A stretch of DNA of 64,000 bases from Campylobacter sp. RM16704. Lineage in GTDB: Bacteria > Campylobacterota > Campylobacteria > Campylobacterales > Campylobacteraceae. Made by a program: the position numbers and the translations under genes. The notes below the pieces were generated by a model. The model ran no database searches and was not told where the DNA came from. It saw nothing but the letters and a program-made list of their open reading frames with translations. The DNA lies in contig NZ_CP007769.1 in NCBI RefSeq assembly GCF_000816245.1, positions 1,024,464 to 1,088,463 on the forward strand, written 5' to 3'. Of the stretch, positions 18,119-26,895 are shown piece after piece (within the stretch, counting starts at the first letter, position 1; each line of letters opens with the position of its first letter).

Positions 18119-18895
18119 ATGGAAAAGCCATCAATTCAAAATTTGACTCATTTTTTGATTGAATACACTACAACTTTTCTTAGTGCAGGAACATATACTG
18201 CTAGAGTTGCAAAGTGTGTCGATAGAATAGCTAATGCTTATGGTTATGAAATTAATATGAATTTTTTCTTTCACCATACAACATTAAATATTTTTGATAA
18301 AGAAAACAATTCTATACAAAGAACTTATATTATTCCTAATAAATATAAGCATATTAATTTTAAGGTTATTTTAGAACTTAGTGCTTTAAGTTGGCAAATT
18401 CATGATCATAGATATGATTTAGAAGAGGCTGTAAAATATTTCAATGAAATTATTCTAACTAAAAGATATCCTTTCTCTATAAATCTATTTTTAGTATCTG
18501 TTTCAAATTCTGCTTTTTGCAAATTATTTGGAGGAGATTTATATGGCTGTTTATTTATATTTTTTGCTACTTTCATAGGACTTAGTTTAAGATTTTTATT
18601 AACAATTTTAAAAATTGATTTAAGAATACAATACATTTTTTGTTCGTTTATATCATCTTTTATTGTTTTTTTTGGAGTAAAGCTCAATTTTATAGAAGAA
18701 CCTAATATTGCACTTGGTTCAAGTATTTTATATCTTATACCAGGAGTTTATTTTATTAACTCTATTATTGATATTTTAAAAAATCACATACTAATGGGTC
18801 TTAGTCGTATTATAAGTGTAGTTATTTTAGTCTGTTGTATTGCTATTGGAATTTATACCACACTCAGCATCAATGATTTTGGAATTTTACAATGA
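18119..18895 (+). CDS. ThrE-type threonine/serine exporter, N-terminal (DUF1212) subunit
   Basis: 258 aa from ATG 18119 (MEKPSIQNLTHFLIEYTTTF); an upstream TTG at 18083 is less likely. The hydrophilic N-terminal DUF1212 region contains LSAGTYTARVAKCVDRIANAYG. Several TM helices follow (NSAFCKLFGGDLYGCLFIFF onward). In ThrE-family exporters this half pairs with a DUF3815 partner, which here is the next gene with a 4-nt overlap. The pair sits beside argS as Cj1165c/Cj1166c-like genes do near this locus in C. jejuni. Confidence 0.85.
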   Translation: MEKPSIQNLTHFLIEYTTTFLSAGTYTARVAKCVDRIANAYGYEINMNFFFHHTTLNIFDKENNSIQRTYIIPNKYKHINFKVILELSALSWQIHDHRYDLEEAVKYFNEIILTKRYPFSINLFLVSVSNSAFCKLFGGDLYGCLFIFFATFIGLSLRFLLTILKIDLRIQYIFCSFISSFIVFFGVKLNFIEEPNIALGSSILYLIPGVYFINSIIDILKNHILMGLSRIISVVILVCCIAIGIYTTLSINDFGILQ

Positions 18896-19413
18896 TTGAT
18901 TATTCTTTTATATTATTCGATATGTTTTTTGCAGCTTTAACTGGCCTTGGTTTTGCCTATGCATGTAATCCACCATTAAAAACTCTTATATTGTCAGCTA
19001 TTTTAGCTGCTATTGCTCATGGCATACGCTTTACACTTATGGAGCATTTTGGATTTCAAACTTTAGCAATAGCTACCTTTGTAGCTTCTTTTAGTATAGG
19101 CTGTATAGGTCTTTTCTTAGCAAAAATTTTCAAAACTCCAGCTGAAATCATAGCCTTTCCAGCACTTATACCTATGATACCTGGAATTTATGCTTATAAA
19201 GCTATTTTATATCTAATTTCTTTTATACGCTCTGAGGATATAAACGAAAAAACTGATTTTTTAATCCAATTTTTTGACCATTTTTTTACTACCCTTTCGG
19301 TAACTTTAGCATTAGCAGTTGGAGTAAGTGTAACCTTACTTTTATTTTTTGAACAAAGTTTTATGATGACAAGAAACATCAAAAAAAATAAAAATTACAA
19401 TTATAAAAATTAA
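18892..19413 (+). CDS. ThrE-type exporter, C-terminal (DUF3815) membrane subunit
   Basis: 173 aa, about five TM helices, with FAYACNPPLKTLILSAILAA and FPALIPMIPGIYAYKA typical of the ThrE_2 half. ATGA overlap with the DUF1212 gene shows coupling; together they equal one full ThrE protein. Likely exports small amino acids or a related metabolite. It converges on argS (4-nt overlap of 3' ends). Confidence 0.87.
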   Translation: MIDYSFILFDMFFAALTGLGFAYACNPPLKTLILSAILAAIAHGIRFTLMEHFGFQTLAIATFVASFSIGCIGLFLAKIFKTPAEIIAFPALIPMIPGIYAYKAILYLISFIRSEDINEKTDFLIQFFDHFFTTLSVTLALAVGVSVTLLLFFEQSFMMTRNIKKNKNYNYKN

Positions 19414-21005
19414 TCGTGATTCATTTTATTTTTAGCTTCAATCCCCATAAGAGAAAAAGCGGTTTTAATACTTAAGGCACACACAGCAAAAAGTTTTAAA
19501 AGTTCATCTTCATTGCTTGAACCAACAACTTTATTTTCATTATAAAATTTATGAAACAAAGAAGCTAGATTTTTTAAATAATCTGGAATTTTTTGCAGAG
19601 ATCTTGATTCAAAAGCATCATTAAGCACTGCTTTTAAATTTAAACTCTCAAACAAAAGATTCATCCCATCTTCATTTAAATTCTGAAATTTTACATAAAT
19701 AATATCATTTATATTTTTACCTGCTTTAGCAAATACTTGATGAATTCTTGCATGGGCATAATTAATATAATATATAGGGTTAGAACTATCTTCTCTTTTA
19801 AATTCATCTACATCAAATTCTAAATGTGTATCACATTTTTTACTGATAAATATATATCTTAAAACATCGCTACCAAGCTCTTCTAAAACATCACCCATCA
19901 AGATAAAATTACCAGCTCTTTTACTCATCTTATAAGGTTCACCATTTTTTAAAAGTGAAACCATTTGAGCTAAAATAATTTCAAGATTTTGACCATCATA
20001 ACCTAAAAATTCCATAGCAGCTTTCATTCTAGCTATATAACCATGATGATCAGCACCCCAAATATTAATACATTTGCTATAACCACGACTCATTTTATCT
20101 TTATGATATACTATATCAGCTGCCAAATAAGTCCCTTTGCCATCACTTTTAATAATCACACGATCTTTCTCATCACCTTTAACACTTGAAGCAAGCCAAA
20201 TTTTGTTATCTTTTTCATAAATACCTTTATGTTCTTTTAAAGCATTTAAAGTATTTTCCAATTCATTGTAATAACTAGTTTCACTAACATAAGCATCAAT
20301 AAAGATTTTAGCGTCAGCTAAATTTTGTTTAATAATGTTTAGCATTTTATCTTTTGCCCAAAGAGCTAGTTTGGAGATATTTTCTTCCTTAAAAAAATCT
20401 TTTTCAAATTCAACAAAGGCTTCTTTTGCAATATCAACAATATATTCGCCTTTATAGTATTCTTCAGGATATTTTACTTGCTCTTTCAAACAATGTTCTT
20501 TTACAGCAAGCAAAATAGAAAGCCCTAAAAGATAAATTTGATTACCCGCATCATTAATATAATATTCCGTATCAAATTTATACCCTAAGTGTCTAGCTAC
20601 TCTAGCTAAAGTATCTCCAAAAATAGCCCCTCTAGCATGTCCTATATGTAAAGGTCCAGTTGGATTTGCACTAACATATTCAAGCAAGAAACTTTGCTCT
20701 TTTTTATCATCTTTTGCGAAATTTTCATTGTTTTTTAAAGCTTGTGTTGCTAAAGAATCCAAAAAAAATCTTGAAAGTTTAAAATTTACATAACCATTAA
20801 TAGCTTCTACACTTTCAAAGCATTCACAATCCTTTAGCTTAATAACAATATCATTAGCAATTACCATAGGATTTTGCTTTAATTCTTTAGCTAAAGAAAA
20901 AGCTAAAGGTGTGGCAAAATGAGCTAAATTTTTATTTTTAGGATTTTCTAAGACAAAATCTCTTCCTAATTTTTCTTTAATTTCTTTATAAACTAAAGTT
21001 TTCAA
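19410..21005 (-). CDS. argS: Arginyl-tRNA synthetase
   Basis: 531 aa, slightly short of the 550-580 aa common elsewhere but usual for epsilonproteobacteria. Class I motifs: HIGH in SANPTGPLHIGHARGAIFGD (residues about 110-130) and KMSKRAG, equivalent to KMSKS, near 360. The ArgRS-specific C-terminal anticodon-binding domain ends in KTAFSLMGIEAKNKM. It is the last gene of a leftward run tatA-argS, with 10 nt between. Confidence 0.97.
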   Translation of the reverse strand: MKTLVYKEIKEKLGRDFVLENPKNKNLAHFATPLAFSLAKELKQNPMVIANDIVIKLKDCECFESVEAINGYVNFKLSRFFLDSLATQALKNNENFAKDDKKEQSFLLEYVSANPTGPLHIGHARGAIFGDTLARVARHLGYKFDTEYYINDAGNQIYLLGLSILLAVKEHCLKEQVKYPEEYYKGEYIVDIAKEAFVEFEKDFFKEENISKLALWAKDKMLNIIKQNLADAKIFIDAYVSETSYYNELENTLNALKEHKGIYEKDNKIWLASSVKGDEKDRVIIKSDGKGTYLAADIVYHKDKMSRGYSKCINIWGADHHGYIARMKAAMEFLGYDGQNLEIILAQMVSLLKNGEPYKMSKRAGNFILMGDVLEELGSDVLRYIFISKKCDTHLEFDVDEFKREDSSNPIYYINYAHARIHQVFAKAGKNINDIIYVKFQNLNEDGMNLLFESLNLKAVLNDAFESRSLQKIPDYLKNLASLFHKFYNENKVVGSSNEDELLKLFAVCALSIKTAFSLMGIEAKNKMNHD

Positions 21006-21015
21006 TTTTTTAACC

Positions 21016-21255
21016 TTATACTTTTTTTACTTCTTCATCATTTTCTTTTGCAATAATATCTTTTTCATTAATTTTTTCAATTTTTTGTGTGTCTTCATGG
21101 GTCATTTTTTTATCATCTTCAGTATTCATCTCATCTTTAAAGGTTTTAATACCTTTTCCCAAACCTTTAGCAAGTTCTGGAATTTTTTTTGCTCCAAAAA
21201 GCAACACTACAATAAGCAATATAATCAACCATTGAGTTCCACTTGGCATATGCAT
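21016..21255 (-). CDS. tatA: Sec-independent (twin-arginine) translocase subunit TatA
   Basis: 79 aa. One N-terminal TM helix ([32 protein letters not shown]) with the FGxxKxPEL hinge that defines TatA/E, then an amphipathic helix and an acidic/Lys-rich tail. It forms the protein-conducting pore of the Tat system. At least three likely Tat substrates are in this window: MsrP, the SpdH-like flavoprotein, and Rieske PetA. It lies 1 nt after gmk. Confidence 0.95.
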   Translation of the reverse strand: MHMPSGTQWLIILLIVVLLFGAKKIPELAKGLGKGIKTFKDEMNTEDDKKMTHEDTQKIEKINEKDIIAKENDEEVKKV

Positions 21256-21256
21256 T

Positions 21257-21871
21257 TTATTCTCCTTTATTCCATTGAATTTGAATTTGCTTTAAATTAT
21301 GTTTTGTATTCTTTAATTTTGAAACCTCAAAAACCGCTTCTAGTTGTTTATAGCTTTTTTCAAGATCATCATTTATGATTAAAAAATCATATCTATCCAA
21401 GTAAGCCATTTCACCACTAGCATTTTCTAATCTTTTACTAATATCTTCTATTTTATCAGCATTTCGCTTAAGTAATCTTTTTTCAAGCTCCTTTTTATTC
21501 TTAGTTGTAATAAATACAGAAGTTATATAATCTGACATTTTTTCTTTAGCTATACAAAAACCTTGCACATCTATATCAAAAATAACACTTTTACCTTCTT
21601 GCAATGCTTTTTTTACGGGTATTAATGAAGTACCATAATAATTTTTATGCACCAAAGCCCATTCTAAAAATTCACCCTTTTCTATACCTTGTTTAAATTC
21701 TTTTTCACTAATAAAAAAATAATCTACTCCATTTTTTTCATTTTCTCTTGGAGCTCTTGTTGTGCTTGAAATAGAAAAATAAATATTATCTTTTTCTTTA
21801 AAAAGCCTTTGAAGCAAGGTGCTCTTCCCTGCTCCACTTGGTCCTGAGATGATTAAAATTTGACCACTCAA
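21257..21871 (-). CDS. gmk: Guanylate kinase
   Basis: 204 aa, GMP + ATP to GDP + ADP. P-loop [14 protein letters not shown] at residues 6-19, GMP-binding [20 protein letters not shown] near 35-54, and the EFLEWA segment. Start overlaps the stop of the acidic repeat protein by 4 nt (ATGA). Confidence 0.97.
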   Translation of the reverse strand: MSGQILIISGPSGAGKSTLLQRLFKEKDNIYFSISSTTRAPRENEKNGVDYFFISEKEFKQGIEKGEFLEWALVHKNYYGTSLIPVKKALQEGKSVIFDIDVQGFCIAKEKMSDYITSVFITTKNKKELEKRLLKRNADKIEDISKRLENASGEMAYLDRYDFLIINDDLEKSYKQLEAVFEVSKLKNTKHNLKQIQIQWNKGE

Positions 21872-23406
21872 TGTTTATCCTCATCAAAGCTTATATTAAT
21901 GTTTATATTCATTTTCATACCCTTTAAAGCTGCTTTTAGAGTATCATCTGTAATGCTTGAAGTGATAGTTTGTGCTATACTTTTACTAAGTTCATTTACC
22001 ACTTCATCATCTTGTAAACTATCCACTTTACTATCTTCTTCTAATGTAAAATCTTTTTTTTGCATTAAATCATCTGTTAAAACCTCTTCGCCCAAAGCTA
22101 ACATAATATCATTTTCATTTATATTTGCAAACTCATCTTGCTCTTCATTTAAATTTTTATTCATATTTTCCTCTATATTTTTAGGCTGAATATTTTGAGA
22201 TAAATCATCAATACCTATTTGTTTTTCATCTATAAAATCTTCATTAAAAGTCTCAATAGATTTATTTTCATCTATAGAATAATCTTCTTCTAATAAATCA
22301 TCTAATAACTTTTCATTATCCATTTGGATTGATTTTTCTTCACTCACTTCTTGCTTTTCATTTTCGATAATATTGTTATTTTCCTCATCAAGTTCATCAA
22401 TAGCAGCAAGTTCTTCTTTGATTTTATCTTCAGCACTTATTTCCTCTTCATTAGGATGAAAATCAATGCTTCTATCTTCTTCTAGCAACTCTTCTACTAA
22501 AGGCTCATTTTCTTCTACAGTAATATCATCTAGTTTTTTATCACCAATAAATTGAGCATCGTGTGGTATATCATCAAAATTCATTTCCTTTTCATTTATT
22601 TCCTCAACTACAGGCAATTCACTAAAAGATCCAATTACGGCGGTGGCATTTTCTTCTACATTTTCTTCTACATTTTCTTCTACATTTTCTTCTACATTTT
22701 CTTCTACATTTTCTTCTACATTTTCTTCTACATTTTCTTCTACATTTTCTTCTACATTTTCTTCTACATTTTCTTCTACATTTTCTTCTACATTTTCTTC
22801 TACATTTTCTTCTACATTTTCTTCTACATTTTCTTCTACATTTTCTTCTGTAGGAAAAGTTTTATCTGGCATACTATCTTCTAATTTTTCTTCTTCGATT
22901 TCCAACTTATCATCAAAATTTAAATCGTTTTCTATTTGCTCTTCAAAATTTTCTTCTTGCGAATCTAATTTATTTTCTTGTTTATTGTCATATTTTGGCA
23001 AATTATTTTCAAGCAATTCATTATTATCTTTATCAATTAAAACATCATCAAAATTTAACAAATCTTCATCTAAATTATTCTCATTTTTTTCCTTATTTAA
23101 ACTAGAAAAAGAAACTTCTTCTCCGCTTAAAAATTCTATAAAATCTGTAGGTAAAAATGGCTTATATAAACATTCCACATCTTCTTTTTTTTCTTGATTT
23201 CTAGGTAACAAATAAATCAATCTATTGCATTTATTTTTTAAATCATTTAAATTAATATCACTATCATGATCTAATATAATAATATCGTAAAAATCCACTA
23301 TTCCATCAATGTTTGATACTTCTTCAAAATCATAACCTAATTTTTGCACTCCTAAACTAACTAATTTGGATACAGCAGTGTTTGAATTTACTAATAAAAC
23401 CTTCAT
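21868..23406 (-). CDS. Highly acidic repeat protein with a receiver-like N-terminal domain
   Basis: 512 aa from the second ATG (23406), where GGGAG gives 6-nt spacing; an ATG 6 nt earlier abuts the SD. Residues 1-95 look like a degenerate response-regulator receiver: beta1 MKVLLVNSN, FYDIIILDHD with a possible acceptor Asp, and YKPFLPTDFIEFLSG like the KPF switch lysine segment, but without the acidic pair after beta1. The rest is extremely Glu/Asp/Asn-rich and low in complexity, including about 17 EENV units. The C-terminus is conserved-looking (SIAQTITSSITDDTLKAALKG). It matches my memory of C. jejuni Cj1178c. Function unknown. Confidence 0.88.
   Translation of the reverse strand: MKVLLVNSNTAVSKLVSLGVQKLGYDFEEVSNIDGIVDFYDIIILDHDSDINLNDLKNKCNRLIYLLPRNQEKKEDVECLYKPFLPTDFIEFLSGEEVSFSSLNKEKNENNLDEDLLNFDDVLIDKDNNELLENNLPKYDNKQENKLDSQEENFEEQIENDLNFDDKLEIEEEKLEDSMPDKTFPTEENVEENVEENVEENVEENVEENVEENVEENVEENVEENVEENVEENVEENVEENVEENVEENVEENATAVIGSFSELPVVEEINEKEMNFDDIPHDAQFIGDKKLDDITVEENEPLVEELLEEDRSIDFHPNEEEISAEDKIKEELAAIDELDEENNNIIENEKQEVSEEKSIQMDNEKLLDDLLEEDYSIDENKSIETFNEDFIDEKQIGIDDLSQNIQPKNIEENMNKNLNEEQDEFANINENDIMLALGEEVLTDDLMQKKDFTLEEDSKVDSLQDDEVVNELSKSIAQTITSSITDDTLKAALKGMKMNININISFDEDKH
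22648..22851 (-). repeat. 12-nt tandem repeat encoding VEEN
   Basis: The unit ATTTTCTTCTAC occurs 16 times without a mismatch (22648-22839), followed by one unit with a changed end (22840-22851). On the coding strand each unit adds Val-Glu-Glu-Asn. The unit is a multiple of three, so copy-number change alters protein length without frameshift. Lack of any silent substitution across 192 bases suggests recent expansion or homogenisation. Confidence 0.95.
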
Positions 23407-23461
23407 TTGCATCTCCCAATATAAAATGTATTATTTTAAAATATTTTTAATTATTTATTGC

Positions 23462-24232
23462 TTATATATTAAAAAATAACAACTCCATATGTTCAAAACT
23501 TCTCATTGCTAAATTTTTAAAATACTGCATCATAATAAGCAAGATAGCAATAAGCACCGCAAAAGATAAAAATATTTTGATAGGATAACCTACGACTAAA
23601 AGATTAAATTGTGGCATAGTCTTCATAAGCATTCCAAAAATTACATCCGAAAGCAATGAAATAGCTAAAATTGGAAAAGCCATAGAAAACCCCAAAACAA
23701 AAATATTTACCATAGCTTTATTCAAATAAAGCATTAAATTTTCATGTGGATAAAATCCACCTAAACTAATGTATTCTAATGAATTTGATATAAAAAGTAA
23801 AATTAAATGGTGTCCATCAAAGGCTAAAAAAACAAGTAAAGCTAATAAATTTAATATTTGAGAAATAACTGGTGAATTAATTCCAGTAGTTGGATCCATC
23901 ACACTTGCCATAGAAAATCCCATAGTAAAAGATACTTGCTCACCAGCCATTTGTAAAATAGCAAAAATCATTTGTAAAATAAGTCCTGCTATCATTCCAA
24001 AAAGCACTTCACTTAAAAGATAAAAAATAAAAAAAGAATCAGGAGTATTACCTTCAAGTTTTGCTAAAGGATATAAAAACATTGTTAAAAACAAAGCTAA
24101 AGTTGTTTTTACTACCAAAGGAATATTATTATGAGAAAAAAATGGAAAAAAAACAATTAAACCACTCATTCTCGCAAATAAAAGCATAAAAATTACAACA
24201 TTATCATCACTTAAATATTTAACAAATTCCAT
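23462..24232 (-). CDS. fliR: Flagellar export apparatus membrane protein FliR
   Basis: 256 aa, six hydrophobic segments. Part of the FliPQR core of the flagellar type III export gate. Matching segments are FARMSGLIVFFPFF near residue 20, GEQVSFTMGFSMASVMDPTTG near 95-115 and PQFNLLVVGYPIKIFLSF near 205, all typical of FliR/SctT. It overlaps the ABC transporter gene by 14 nt. The ATG at 24232 is used. Confidence 0.94.
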   Translation of the reverse strand: MEFVKYLSDDNVVIFMLLFARMSGLIVFFPFFSHNNIPLVVKTTLALFLTMFLYPLAKLEGNTPDSFFIFYLLSEVLFGMIAGLILQMIFAILQMAGEQVSFTMGFSMASVMDPTTGINSPVISQILNLLALLVFLAFDGHHLILLFISNSLEYISLGGFYPHENLMLYLNKAMVNIFVLGFSMAFPILAISLLSDVIFGMLMKTMPQFNLLVVGYPIKIFLSFAVLIAILLIMMQYFKNLAMRSFEHMELLFFNI

Positions 24233-24854
24233 GGTTATTTAAACGATAAATCCTATCACATTTTTTTGCAAGTTCATAATCGTGAGTTACAAAAACCAAA
24301 GCCGCATTATTTTCTTTTACATAATCGATCAAAATATCTATAACATTTAAAGCATTTTTATAATCTAAATTTCCAGTAGCCTCATCAGCAAAAATTATTT
24401 TAGGTCTCTTACTTAAAACTCTAGCAATACTTACTCTTTGCTGCTGCCCACCACTTAATTTTGTAATTTTTTGATTCATTAAATTGGCAATATCAAGTCT
24501 TTTTAACAACTCATAATCTATATTTTGTTCACTTAAAATACTTGCAAGCTCTATATTTTCGAAAGTTAAAAAACCTTTAAATAAATAATGCATTTGAAAA
24601 ATAACACCAAAATCTTTTCTACGAATATCTAATAATTTTTCATCCGTTAAAGCATATAGATCTTGATTATTATAAAAAACCTTTCCTGACTTAGGTCTTA
24701 ATAAAGTAGCTAAAATATGCAAAAGAGTAGATTTACCACATCCACTACTCCCTTGCACTGCAATACAATCTTTTGTATTTAAAGAAAAATCTAAATTTTC
24801 AAAAAGCGGAATATCAAAACTATGACTTAAATTCTCCGCTTTTAAAAATTCCAT
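24219..24854 (-). CDS. ABC transporter ATP-binding protein, LolD/MacB-like
   Basis: 211 aa. Walker A GSSGCGKSTLL (about 35-45), Q-loop VIFQMHYLF, signature LSGGQQQRVSIARVL (about 133-147), Walker B IIFADEATGNLD, H-loop VFVTHDYELA. The FADEATGNLD form and short length are typical of the LolD/FtsE/MacB branch. No permease gene is next to it: the neighbours are tsf and fliR, with a 3-nt gap to tsf. The partner must be elsewhere, so the substrate is open. Confidence 0.9.
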   Translation of the reverse strand: MEFLKAENLSHSFDIPLFENLDFSLNTKDCIAVQGSSGCGKSTLLHILATLLRPKSGKVFYNNQDLYALTDEKLLDIRRKDFGVIFQMHYLFKGFLTFENIELASILSEQNIDYELLKRLDIANLMNQKITKLSGGQQQRVSIARVLSKRPKIIFADEATGNLDYKNALNVIDILIDYVKENNAALVFVTHDYELAKKCDRIYRLNNHGIC

Positions 24855-24857
24855 TTT

Positions 24858-25934
24858 CTAACCAATTTGTGCAGCAACTTCAGCAGCAAAATCTTCAGTT
24901 TTCTTTTCCAAGCCCTCACCTACTTCAAAACGGATAAATTCTACGATCTTAATACTTCCACCAAGTTCTTTTTCTTTATCAGCAATTACTTGTTCTACGG
25001 TTTTTTTATCATCCATTACATAAAATTGACCCATTAAAGTAAGTCTACTATCAAGTTGGGAATTATCTGCTATGAAGCTATTTAGCTTACCTGGAATAAT
25101 ATTAGGCCAAATTTTTTCAGGCTTACCTTGTGCTTGAAGTTCAGCTTTAATAGCTTCTTCAGCAGCTTGAATCACTTCTTGAGTAAGTTGTTTTCTACTT
25201 GCATATTTAGGAATTTTGTGCTCTGGCTTGTTAGGATCTTTTAATCTTCTTCTTTCTTCGTTTTCTTTTTCTAATTCTGCAACTAAAGCCTTATATTCAT
25301 TTTCTACAAAATCCATATCAAGTTCTTCATAAGATAAATAACTTGGCTTCATTGCAGCAATATGCATACAAATATGTTTCAAAAAATCTCCACACTTACT
25401 AGCTGTGGTTTCACTATCACAAGCTGCAGCTATAACAACACCTACACGACCATTGGTGTGAATATAACCATTTACAACACCATTAGCACTTGCTTTTAAT
25501 GTAGCAAATCTTCTTACTACTAAATTTTCACCAATAGTTGCAATTTGACTTTTTAAGTATTCTTCAAATTTAACACCATTGATTTCGCTTGAATGCAATT
25601 CTTCAACATTCTCAAGACTTTTGGCTTGAATATGTGCTGTTGTGTCTTTTGTTAAAGCAATAAACTGCTCATTTTTAGCAACAAAATCTGTTTCAGAATT
25701 AATCTCACTTACCGTTGCGCATTTAAAGTCATCACTTACTCTTACACTTACCAAACCCTCAGCAGCTAAACGATCAGCTTTTTTATCAGCCTTACCAAGA
25801 CCTTTTTCCCTTAAAAGTTGCACTGCTTTTTCAAAATCACCATTTGTATCTTTCAAAGCATTTTTACAATCCATCATACCTGCGCCAGTACTTTCACGCA
25901 GTTCTTTTACCATTTGTGCAGTGATTTCAGCCAT
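24858..25934 (-). CDS. tsf: Translation elongation factor Ts
   Basis: 358 aa; recycles EF-Tu by nucleotide exchange. N-terminal UBA-like start [21 protein letters not shown], then CKNALKDTNGDFEKA and NSETDFVAKNEQF. Longer than the roughly 280 aa E. coli protein because of a charged linker around residues 205-240 (KENEERRRLKDPNKPEHK), as in other campylobacters. Overlaps rpsB by one base. Confidence 0.98.
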   Translation of the reverse strand: MAEITAQMVKELRESTGAGMMDCKNALKDTNGDFEKAVQLLREKGLGKADKKADRLAAEGLVSVRVSDDFKCATVSEINSETDFVAKNEQFIALTKDTTAHIQAKSLENVEELHSSEINGVKFEEYLKSQIATIGENLVVRRFATLKASANGVVNGYIHTNGRVGVVIAAACDSETTASKCGDFLKHICMHIAAMKPSYLSYEELDMDFVENEYKALVAELEKENEERRRLKDPNKPEHKIPKYASRKQLTQEVIQAAEEAIKAELQAQGKPEKIWPNIIPGKLNSFIADNSQLDSRLTLMGQFYVMDDKKTVEQVIADKEKELGGSIKIVEFIRFEVGEGLEKKTEDFAAEVAAQIG

Positions 25935-26719
25935 TACTCTTTGTCTCCTTCAAAATCTTCCTCACTCATAGCTTCTTCTAAAACTTCTTTTTTTTCTTCA
26001 TCAGAAACTGGTTGTTCTTCACTTACCTCTCCATCTTGTTCTCTTAAAGCTTTACCTTCATTAATTGCCTCAGCCATTTCTTGACAAAAAAGCTGAACCG
26101 AACGAATTGCATCATCATTTCCTGGAATTGGAAAATCAACTAAATCAGGATCGCAATTTGTATCAAGTGGAGCAACCACAGGAATTTTTAATCTATTAGC
26201 TTCCTGAACTGCAATTTTTTCTTTAACAGTATCAATAACAAAAATCATATCAGGCTGTGTTTTCATATGTCTAATACCGCCAAGATATGCTAATAATTTT
26301 TCTTTTTTTCTAGTAAGCATTAAAGCCTCTTTTTTAGTTAAAAGCTTAATACTTCCATCTTCTTCCATTTTTTCTATAACTTCTAATTTTCTAATTGATT
26401 GACGAATGGTTCCAAAATTTGTCATCATACCACCAAGCCATCTATGATTTACATAAGGCATACCACATTTTTCAGCATATTCTTTAATCGCTCCACCAGC
26501 TTGTTTTTTAGTACCAACAAATAAAATTGTTTTACCTTCTGCTGCAGCATCACGAACGATATTATATGTATATCTAAAATATCTAAGTGTTTTTTGCAAA
26601 TCTATTACATAGATACCTTTTCTTTCTCCAAAAATAAATTTTTTCATTTTTGGATTCCATCTTCTTGTTTGATGACCAAAGTGTACACCACACTCTAACA
26701 AATCTCTCATGCTTACCAT
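25934..26719 (-). CDS. rpsB: 30S ribosomal protein S2
   Basis: 261 aa from ATG 26719 ([21 protein letters not shown]), chosen because AAGGAGAATTTC precedes it; an in-frame extension of 15 codons upstream lacks support. S2 signatures are [41 protein letters not shown] and the acidic C-terminal tail. It is the first gene of the run rpsB-tsf-ABC-fliR, downstream of a terminator at 26864-26887. Confidence 0.98.
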   Translation of the reverse strand: MVSMRDLLECGVHFGHQTRRWNPKMKKFIFGERKGIYVIDLQKTLRYFRYTYNIVRDAAAEGKTILFVGTKKQAGGAIKEYAEKCGMPYVNHRWLGGMMTNFGTIRQSIRKLEVIEKMEEDGSIKLLTKKEALMLTRKKEKLLAYLGGIRHMKTQPDMIFVIDTVKEKIAVQEANRLKIPVVAPLDTNCDPDLVDFPIPGNDDAIRSVQLFCQEMAEAINEGKALREQDGEVSEEQPVSDEEKKEVLEEAMSEEDFEGDKE

Positions 26720-26863
26720 GAAATTCTCCTTAAAAATAAAATAATTAGGTTTATTCCTCCGCATTCTTTAGCCCATAAGCAACCTAACAAGGAAATTAAT
26801 GCGTGTGAAATGAAGAAGATATTATAACAATTTTTTTTTATATTTAGCTTATTATTTAAAGAA

Positions 26864-26887
26864 AAAGAACGCCATCGGGCGTTCTTT
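26864..26887 (-). terminator. Intrinsic terminator of the petABC operon
   Basis: Perfect 10-bp stem AAAGAACGCC / GGCGTTCTTT with a 4-base loop; the minus strand continues TTCTTT. Lies 9 nt after the petC stop and separates it from rpsB. Confidence 0.88.
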
Positions 26888-26895
26888 AGAGCAAA

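Noticed and set aside
22648-22851. Regular repeats that could suggest a CRISPR array
   Set aside because: Units are 12 nt, directly adjacent with no spacers, and in frame within a protein gene.
22552-23197. Long plus-strand frames reading Phe-Tyr-Ile or Ser-Thr-Phe repeats
   Set aside because: They are the other-strand reading of the 12-nt repeat within the acidic protein gene; no SD and no sense outside the repeat.
26720-26764. 15-codon extension of rpsB
   Set aside because: S2 proteins begin at the MVSMRDLLE region, which has a good SD.
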